Assembly: GCA_947454695.1 (NCBI GenBank)
Contig: CANGMW010000065.1
Coordinates: 1 to 10,651, forward strand
Direction: 5' to 3'
Source: Comamonadaceae bacterium
GTDB taxonomy: Bacteria; Pseudomonadota; Gammaproteobacteria; Burkholderiales; Burkholderiaceae_C
DNA length: 10,651 nucleotides
Within the stretch, counting starts at the first letter, position 1, and each line of letters begins with the position of its first letter. Positions 6,026-10,651 of the stretch are shown here, piece by piece. The position numbers were made by a program, and so were the translations under genes. The notes under the pieces are model-generated. The model was not told the origin of the DNA and searched no databases. It saw only the letters and a list, made by a program, of their open reading frames with translations.

Positions 6026-7207
6026 TCAGAGGCGCTCAAAAATCGCCGCAATCCCTTGGCCGCCGCCAATGCACATGGTGACCAAAGCGTATTTGCCGCG
6101 AATGCGCTCAAGCTCATACAGCGCTTTGGTGGCGATGAAGGCGCCCGAGCAACCCACCGGGTGGCCCAGTGCAATCGCGCCGCCATTCGGGTTGGTTTTG
6201 GCCGGGTCAAAGCCCAGCACTTTGTTCACGGCGAGTGCCTGGGCTGCAAAAGCTTCGTTGGCTTCAATCACGTCCAGCTGGTCCAGGCTCAATCCGGCTT
6301 TTTTCAGTGCCAGTTTGGTCGCCGGGATGGGGCCTTCGCCCATGATCTCGTTGGGCACACCGGCCACTGCGTAGGACACCAGACGTGCCATGGGTTTTTG
6401 ACCGGCTTTGGCCGCGGCATCGGCCGAAGCCAGCACAAAGAAAGCCGCGCCGTCGTTGATGCCCGAGGCGTTGCCGGCGGTCACCGTGCCGTCTTTCTTG
6501 AAGGCCGGCTTCATCTTGGCCAGGATGTCCATGGTGGTGTTGGCTTTGACATGTTCGTCGTTGTCAAACACCACATCGCCCTTACGGGTTTGCAGCGTGA
6601 TGGGCACGATCTGCGATTTAAAGCGACCCTCGGCAATGGCCGCAGCGGCACGGCGCTGCGATTCGCAGGCAAAGGCGTCTTGCTCTTCGCGCGTGATGTT
6701 CCATTTGGTCGCCAGGTTTTCGGCCGTGATACCCATGTGGCCCACGCCAAACGGATCGGTCAGCACCGCCACCATCATGTCCACTGCCTTGGCGTCTCCC
6801 ATGCGGGCGCCAGAGCGCAGCGCGGGCATCATGTAGCTGCCGCGGGACATGACTTCCACGCCGCCGCCGATGCTGTAATCGAAATCGCCCAGCATGATGC
6901 TTTGCGAAGCGGTCACGATGCCTTGCAGCCCCGAAGAGCACAGACGGCTGACCTGCATGGCAATCGAGTCCATGGGCAAGCCTGCCTGGATGGAAGCCAC
7001 GCGCGACACATAGGCGTAGCGCGAGTCGGTAGGAATACAGTGACCCACCACCGCGTTGCCAATTTGGGCCGGCTCAACGCCCGAGCGGCTGATGGCTTCT
7101 TTCATGACCGCGCCGGCTAATTCAGCTGGCTCCATATTAGACAGAGAGCCGCCAAAGGTGCCGATGGCCGAACGAACTGCACTGAGAACAACGACTTCAC
7201 GTGACAT
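6026..7207 (-). CDS. Beta-ketothiolase / acetyl-CoA acetyltransferase, BktB-like
   Basis: A 393-aa complete thiolase, cytosolic, condensing or cleaving acyl-CoA units (acetyl-CoA plus acyl-CoA to 3-ketoacyl-CoA and CoA). Catalytic residues are all visible: nucleophile Cys90 in SRLCSSGLQG, Asn317 in EANEAFAAQ, His349 in ALGHPVG and Cys379 in VTMCIGGGQG. The start REVVVLSAVRSAIGTFGGSL and the end RYALVTMCIGGGQG resemble Cupriavidus BktB, which makes 3-ketovaleryl-CoA for polyhydroxyalkanoate synthesis and also serves beta-oxidation, so BktB-like fits better than PhaA-like. Unusual spots are HCIPTDSRYAY where relatives have a GNVIQT-type sequence, and Cys353 after the catalytic GHP. AAGGAG eight bases upstream supports the start. 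It is a single-gene unit with its own terminator, and substrate chain length is not readable. Confidence 0.93.
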   Translation of the reverse strand: MSREVVVLSAVRSAIGTFGGSLSNMEPAELAGAVMKEAISRSGVEPAQIGNAVVGHCIPTDSRYAYVSRVASIQAGLPMDSIAMQVSRLCSSGLQGIVTASQSIMLGDFDYSIGGGVEVMSRGSYMMPALRSGARMGDAKAVDMMVAVLTDPFGVGHMGITAENLATKWNITREEQDAFACESQRRAAAAIAEGRFKSQIVPITLQTRKGDVVFDNDEHVKANTTMDILAKMKPAFKKDGTVTAGNASGINDGAAFFVLASADAAAKAGQKPMARLVSYAVAGVPNEIMGEGPIPATKLALKKAGLSLDQLDVIEANEAFAAQALAVNKVLGFDPAKTNPNGGAIALGHPVGCSGAFIATKALYELERIRGKYALVTMCIGGGQGIAAIFERL

Positions 7208-7334
7208 AGCGCTATCTCCTTGAATGGGGTTGGTGATGGATAAATAAACCTGAAGATCCTAGGTCGTATTCCTGACGCAATTCTTGCCGAGGCGGGCGAG
7301 GGCGAGAATAGCGCTCAACGACAAGCAACTTTAA
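7208..7334. promoter_or_regulatory. Divergent intergenic region between thiolase and gmd
   Basis: This 127-bp gap must contain promoters for the leftward thiolase and probably the rightward gmd. The thiolase Shine-Dalgarno AAGGAG is at 7221-7216. The octamer ATAGCGCT occurs twice (7206-7213, extending to a 10-bp palindrome, and 7308-7315). An AT-rich stretch, GATAAATAAACC near 7241-7252, is the likeliest promoter material, but no -35/-10 pair with good spacing can be assigned. Confidence 0.45.
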
Positions 7335-8306
7335 ATGACCATGAAACGTGCATTGATTTGTGGCGTAACGGGCCAAGATGGCGCCTACCTTGCCCAGTTT
7401 CTGCTTCAAAAAGGCTATGAGGTCTGGGGGACTTCCCGAGACGCTCACACCGCTTCCCTGTCCAATTTGAGCGCTTTGGATGTGGCGACGCAGGTTGAGC
7501 TCAAGTCCATGGCGGTCAACGATTTCAGAAGTGTCTTGCAGGTGATCGCCGCTGCCGAGCCGGATGAAATTTACAACCTTTGCGGTCAAACCTCGGTCGG
7601 TCTCTCATTTGAGCAGCCGGTGCAAACGCTGGAGAGCATCGGCATCGCCAATTTGTATTTTCTGGAAGCCATCCGTTTTCTGGCAAAACCTGTTCGGTAC
7701 TACAACGCCGGCTCCAGCGAGATGTTTGGCAACTGTGCTGACCAAGCTGCTAACGAGCTAAGCGCTTTCAATCCGAGGAGCCCTTACGCCGTAGCCAAGT
7801 GCACCGCATTTTGGCAAGTCGCCAATTACCGAGAAGCCTACGATCTTCATGCCTGTTCCGGGATTTTGTTCAACCATGAGTCGCCGCTTCGGGCTTCACG
7901 TTTTGTGACCCAAAAAGTGGTGCAGGCAGCTTGTCGCATCGCCGCCGGCAGCGATGAAAAACTGGCGCTGGGCCAGATGTCTATCATCCGGGACTGGGGC
8001 TGGGCACCTGAATACATAGAGGCTATGTGGCGCATACTTCAGCACGACGAGCCTTTGGATTTTGTGGTCGCCACCGGTCAAAAAAATTCACTGCAAGATT
8101 TTGTTGACAAGGCTTTTTCAAGCTGCGATCTTGACTGGCGCGAGCATGTCACCTTTGACGAAAAATTTCTGCGCCCAACGGATTTACAGGTCAGCGTTGG
8201 CGATCCGACCAAAATAGCCAAGGTATTGGGCTGGCAGGCCACCAGTACGATGAAGGACGTGGTTGAAAACATGGTGGCGTTCGTTCGTTCAAGTCGGATG
8301 AATTGA
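7335..8306 (+). CDS. gmd: GDP-mannose 4,6-dehydratase
   Basis: A 323-aa short-chain dehydrogenase/reductase of the extended NDP-sugar group, converting GDP-mannose to GDP-4-keto-6-deoxy-mannose, the precursor of GDP-rhamnose, GDP-fucose and related sugars. Evidence: the NADP-binding Rossmann motif GVTGQDGAYLA (Gly10, 13, 16), NAGSSEMFG with Ser127/128 and Glu129, the catalytic pair Tyr151/Lys155 in NPRSPYAVAK, and Gmd-specific blocks NYREAYDLHACSGILFNHES (164-183) and RDWGWAPEYIEAMW (219-232). Length is slightly below the usual 320-370. Two in-frame ATGs are possible, at 7335 and 7341, and neither has a clear Shine-Dalgarno. It is followed by a glycosyltransferase gene, so it probably serves surface polysaccharide or LPS synthesis. 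The reductase that would use its product is not in the window. GC is lower than in the flanking genes. Confidence 0.93.
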   Translation: MTMKRALICGVTGQDGAYLAQFLLQKGYEVWGTSRDAHTASLSNLSALDVATQVELKSMAVNDFRSVLQVIAAAEPDEIYNLCGQTSVGLSFEQPVQTLESIGIANLYFLEAIRFLAKPVRYYNAGSSEMFGNCADQAANELSAFNPRSPYAVAKCTAFWQVANYREAYDLHACSGILFNHESPLRASRFVTQKVVQAACRIAAGSDEKLALGQMSIIRDWGWAPEYIEAMWRILQHDEPLDFVVATGQKNSLQDFVDKAFSSCDLDWREHVTFDEKFLRPTDLQVSVGDPTKIAKVLGWQATSTMKDVVENMVAFVRSSRMN

Positions 8307-8489
8307 TTGCTGAAGAAAAACAGAACAACAACCGCAGCGCTTTTAAGCCCGTTTTTTCATCTGCCGCGAACTCGTCAAACGTGAGTCCGATCTCAGGCAT
8401 CACGCACAGCAGGGTTCAAGCCTCAACGCTCTAACTTGTGCCAAGATCTGATTGGCGTTTTTATTTTTAACCTCCAAAGCAAATACAGA
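8307..8489. other. Intergenic stretch between gmd and the glycosyltransferase gene
   Basis: This 183-bp AT-rich gap shows no convincing gene, terminator or promoter. A short GCTTTTAAGC self-complementary stretch followed by CCCGTTTTTTC near 8339-8357 resembles a very weak terminator. The spacing means the glycosyltransferase gene need not be tightly co-transcribed with gmd. Confidence 0.4.
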
Positions 8490-9719
8490 ATGCTCCCCTT
8501 TGGCGTCAATCTCATCAGCACCTTTGGCAGGCCCTACAGCATCACCTACTTGGCATTCAGTCTGGCTGATGCTTTGATCAAACGCGGAGTGCCTATTTCC
8601 CTTTCTAATGTGCTGTTAGGGAAAAACGAAGAGCGAATACTCCGCCAAGACTTGCGACCTTACTTGGTGCCGGCCCGTGCAGAGGCCATGAAACACCCGA
8701 TCAATTTGCTTGTGTTGCCGGCCATGGCCGTCAAGGAAATGATGACTTTATTGACCCGGCATGATGGTCTTGTTTCAAGAAAAATGCACGTCACTAATTT
8801 ATGGTGGGAACTGACCAAGCTGCCCTTGGAGGTCGAGCAAGATTTGAAACGCTTTGACGTCGTGCTCACGCATTCGGATTTTTTGGCGCATCTTGCACGC
8901 ACCTCTGCACCTCACACGCACGTCATCAACTCGCCACTGTCTTGGCGTGTCGATGACACGATTGCCCCCAACAGACAACGTTTTAATTTCCCAGAAGGCG
9001 CTACGGTCTATTTATTCGCATTTGATGCGGACTCGGAAAAGTACACGATCGACGCTGAAACAGGCAATGGCAGAAAAAACCCTTTGGAATTGATCGACAC
9101 TTTTTTGCGTGCATTTCCCGATGCTCAAACAAATGTTCACTTGGCCATACGGGCAACCCATATTGAAAAACCAGACCATGCTGTTCTTCTGAACAGGTTG
9201 GAGAATCTGGTGCAGCGCGACCCACGTATCCAATTGGTCAAAGGCGCGATGGACTTTACCGACGTCATGACGCTGACTGCGAGTTGCGATGTCTATGTCT
9301 CACTGCACAGAGCAGAGGGGTTTGGACTGGGCATGTTGGAGGCCATGGCCTTTGGCAAGCCGGTGATTGCCACGGCGTGGTCGGGCAATATGAGTTTTTT
9401 GGATTCAACCAACGCGTGCCTGGTCCGCTATGAACTTGAGCCCTTGAGCGATAGTTATCGTTACCACAACCTTGCGTTGCCCCCAGGAACGCTTTGGGCT
9501 AAACCGAGTGCAGAGGATGCAATAGCCTATATGAGGCGGCTGCACCAAGATAAGGGGTTCACAGAGTTACTCGGCCGCAACGCACGTTTGTCTTACAAGA
9601 CCTATCAAGCACAAGCCGAGCGGGAAAAATGGATTGACGAGTTGTACTTGCATTGGAAAATGTTCGACACCCTGCCCAAAATAGCCGGGAAATATTCGTC
9701 GTCCCAGAAGCCGGCCTGA
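8490..9719 (+). CDS. GT4-type (GT-B fold) glycosyltransferase
   Basis: A 409-aa glycosyltransferase that adds a sugar from a nucleotide-sugar donor to a growing glycan on the cytosolic side. The C-terminal domain carries the GT4 signature: SLHRAEGFGLGMLEAMAFG with Glu276 and Glu284 forming the EX7E motif, then KPVIATAWSGN. The N-terminal domain starts with GVNLISTFGRPYSITYLAF, the usual GT-B glycine-containing first strand. The frame is open to a TTG at 8436, but the ATG at 8490 places the GVNL strand at the normal distance from the start and is preferred; no strong Shine-Dalgarno is seen for either. Next to gmd, a mannosyl- or 6-deoxysugar transferase is a reasonable inference, but donor and acceptor cannot be read. 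Sampled GC is about 45%, well below the sox genes. No signal peptide or membrane helix is present. Confidence 0.88.
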   Translation: MLPFGVNLISTFGRPYSITYLAFSLADALIKRGVPISLSNVLLGKNEERILRQDLRPYLVPARAEAMKHPINLLVLPAMAVKEMMTLLTRHDGLVSRKMHVTNLWWELTKLPLEVEQDLKRFDVVLTHSDFLAHLARTSAPHTHVINSPLSWRVDDTIAPNRQRFNFPEGATVYLFAFDADSEKYTIDAETGNGRKNPLELIDTFLRAFPDAQTNVHLAIRATHIEKPDHAVLLNRLENLVQRDPRIQLVKGAMDFTDVMTLTASCDVYVSLHRAEGFGLGMLEAMAFGKPVIATAWSGNMSFLDSTNACLVRYELEPLSDSYRYHNLALPPGTLWAKPSAEDAIAYMRRLHQDKGFTELLGRNARLSYKTYQAQAEREKWIDELYLHWKMFDTLPKIAGKYSSSQKPA

Positions 9720-9743
9720 GGCGTGCGTTGACGCCGGCAGGCC
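9713..9743. terminator. Bulged hairpin between convergent genes (possible bidirectional terminator)
   Basis: GGCCTG (9713-9718) pairs with CAGGCC (9738-9743), and GGCGT (9720-9724) pairs with ACGCC (9731-9735) around a 6-base loop. This gives an 11-bp stem with a small internal bulge. It overlaps the glycosyltransferase stop and lies 24 bp past the stop of the leftward receptor gene. No T-run follows on either strand, so it is not a classic intrinsic terminator. Confidence 0.4.
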
Positions 9744-9766
9744 AATTGAAATGCTGACTGATCGCC

Positions 9767-10651
9767 TCAGTCCAACTTGATCTTGGCGCTCTTAACGAGC
9801 TGCGTCCATTTGTCGATGTCGGTTTTGATCTGAGCATCAAACTCTTCAGGCGTGATGGGATCAGTCTCCACACCCATCTCGGCTAATTTCTTTTGCATCT
9901 CCGGGTTTTTCAGTGCCAGCAACACATCCGCATAAATTTTGGCCACCACATCGCGCGGCGTGCCGCTGGCCACCACCAGTGCGAACATGCTCTGCACGTT
10001 AAAGCCAGGCACTGTTTCTGACACCGCCGCAATCTCAGGCGCTATGGCCGAGCGTTTGCGCGCGGTCGTCGCCAAGGGCTTGAGCTTGCCGCCTTTGATG
10101 AAGGGCATGGTCGAGAACAAAGGGTCCACCAGCAGTTCAATCCGGCCTGACATCACCTCAGGGTAGGCGGGGCCGCTCCCTTTGAAAGGCACATGCAAAA
10201 TATCCAGCCCCGCGCTTTGCTTGAGCAACTCCATGGCCAGGTGCATGGAGCTGCCGCTGCCCGGGCTGGCGTAGCTGAATTTGCCGGGGTTCTTTTTGAT
10301 CAGTGCAATCGCCTCTTTCAAGTTGTTCGCGGGAAAGGCGGACGTTGCCGAGATCAGCACATTGGTGGTGCCCAGAACAGTGATGCCCGAGAGGTCTTTG
10401 ACCGTGTCAAAGGGCAGCTGACGCAGGGCGGGGTTGATCACATGGGGCGTGGCGACCACGCACAAGGTGTAGCCAGTGGGAGCGGCTTTGGCCACGAAGT
10501 CCGTGCCCAGCGCGGTGCCTGCACCGGGTTTAAATTCCACCACCACGGCTTGGTTCCAGATGCTTTGCAACTGTTGTTGCAGTACGCGCGCCAAGAGGTC
10601 GATGGCGCCACCCGGCGCGTTGGGCACGATCAGCGTGACGGGCTTCGTAGG
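9767..10651 (-). CDS. Bug-family (TctC-like) periplasmic solute-binding receptor, 5' truncated by window end
   Basis: 294 residues of a tripartite tricarboxylate transporter receptor of the Bug family, which is strongly expanded in Burkholderiales. These periplasmic proteins bind small organic, usually carboxylated, solutes for TctAB-type permeases. The frame is open to the right edge and its first residues, PTKPVTLIVPNAPGGA, match the usual start of the mature domain, so only the signal peptide and a few residues are missing (about 25-35 aa). The apparent GTG start at 10627 is internal. Further family marks are VVVEFKPGAGTALGTDFVAKA (YPTKPV-type lobe 1) followed by PTGYTLCV, and HVPFKGSGPAYPEVMSGRIELLVDP in lobe 2. 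A lysine-rich C-terminus ends the protein. No permease gene is visible, so it may be an orphan receptor. The ligand is unknown. Confidence 0.9.
   Translation of the reverse strand, partial: PTKPVTLIVPNAPGGAIDLLARVLQQQLQSIWNQAVVVEFKPGAGTALGTDFVAKAAPTGYTLCVVATPHVINPALRQLPFDTVKDLSGITVLGTTNVLISATSAFPANNLKEAIALIKKNPGKFSYASPGSGSSMHLAMELLKQSAGLDILHVPFKGSGPAYPEVMSGRIELLVDPLFSTMPFIKGGKLKPLATTARKRSAIAPEIAAVSETVPGFNVQSMFALVVASGTPRDVVAKIYADVLLALKNPEMQKKLAEMGVETDPITPEEFDAQIKTDIDKWTQLVKSAKIKLD

Noticed and set aside
6017..7120. Long open frame (367 codons) on the plus strand opposite the thiolase gene
   Set aside because: It is rich in His, Gly and Arg as expected of a complement frame of a high-GC gene, and begins inside the thiolase terminator region. 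The thiolase on the other strand is complete and conserved.
7206..7315. Repeated ATAGCGCT octamer between thiolase and gmd as an operator pair
   Set aside because: One copy lies between the Shine-Dalgarno and start codon of the thiolase, the copies are about 100 bp apart, and an octamer pair in this gap is weak evidence.
8339..8357. Weak hairpin plus T-run after gmd as an intrinsic terminator
   Set aside because: The self-complementary GCTTTTAAGC allows only about four pairs and is AT-rich, too unstable to call.
8191..8403. 70-codon minus-strand frame across the gmd 3' end and the gmd-glycosyltransferase gap
   Set aside because: More than half of it is antisense to gmd, the start is a GTG without a Shine-Dalgarno, and no family resemblance is seen.
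1..10651. Defence system, CRISPR array, prophage, transposon or RNA gene
   Set aside because: Scanning both strands gave no direct-repeat arrays, transposase or integrase motifs, tRNA-like sequences or defence-type domains. Genes of recognisable family account for nearly all of the window.

Overview
The window looks like chromosomal DNA of a sulfur-oxidising betaproteobacterium, most likely Burkholderiales and probably near Comamonadaceae. This placement is inferred from four things: a sox thiosulfate/sulfide oxidation locus, a BktB-like beta-ketothiolase, a Bug-type (tripartite tricarboxylate transporter) solute receptor, and high-GC coding DNA. No rRNA or other phylogenetic marker is present.

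Left part (1-5121), sulfur oxidation. soxY and soxZ run leftward and encode the two halves of the Sox carrier protein. soxZ ends in a TGATG junction, so a further gene, probably another sox gene, starts just beyond the left edge. Divergent from soxY, across a 106-bp regulatory gap holding a 7-bp inverted repeat, runs a rightward unit. It encodes a monohaem cytochrome c (SoxE/FccA-like), a flavocytochrome c sulfide dehydrogenase flavoprotein (SoxF/FccB) and a P3B-type Mg-transporting ATPase. The soxF stop and the likely GTG start of the ATPase overlap (GTGA), so the ion pump appears translationally coupled to the sulfide-oxidising enzyme. SoxE/SoxF would take electrons from sulfide in the periplasm, while SoxYZ carries sulfur intermediates for the rest of the Sox enzymes outside the window.

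Middle part (5153-7207), all leftward. A BktB-like thiolase has a strong intrinsic terminator of its own. It is followed by a 70-aa protein of unknown function with a plausible private promoter, and then by a four-helix MAPEG-family membrane protein.

Right part. A rightward pair (7335-9719) encodes a GDP-mannose 4,6-dehydratase and a GT4-type glycosyltransferase. Sampled lines here are clearly AT-richer (about 45-55% GC) than the sox genes (about 63-68%), which suggests a separately acquired surface-glycan islet. The window ends in a leftward Bug-family periplasmic receptor whose 5' end lies beyond the right edge. A bulged hairpin sits between these two convergent genes.

No RNA genes, insertion sequences, CRISPR arrays, phage genes or defence systems were recognised, and no gap without a gene exceeds about 185 bp. 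The points most worth a second look are the soxF/Mg-ATPase overlap, the possible Tat-lipoprotein nature of SoxF, the 70-aa unknown protein and the isolated gmd-glycosyltransferase islet.
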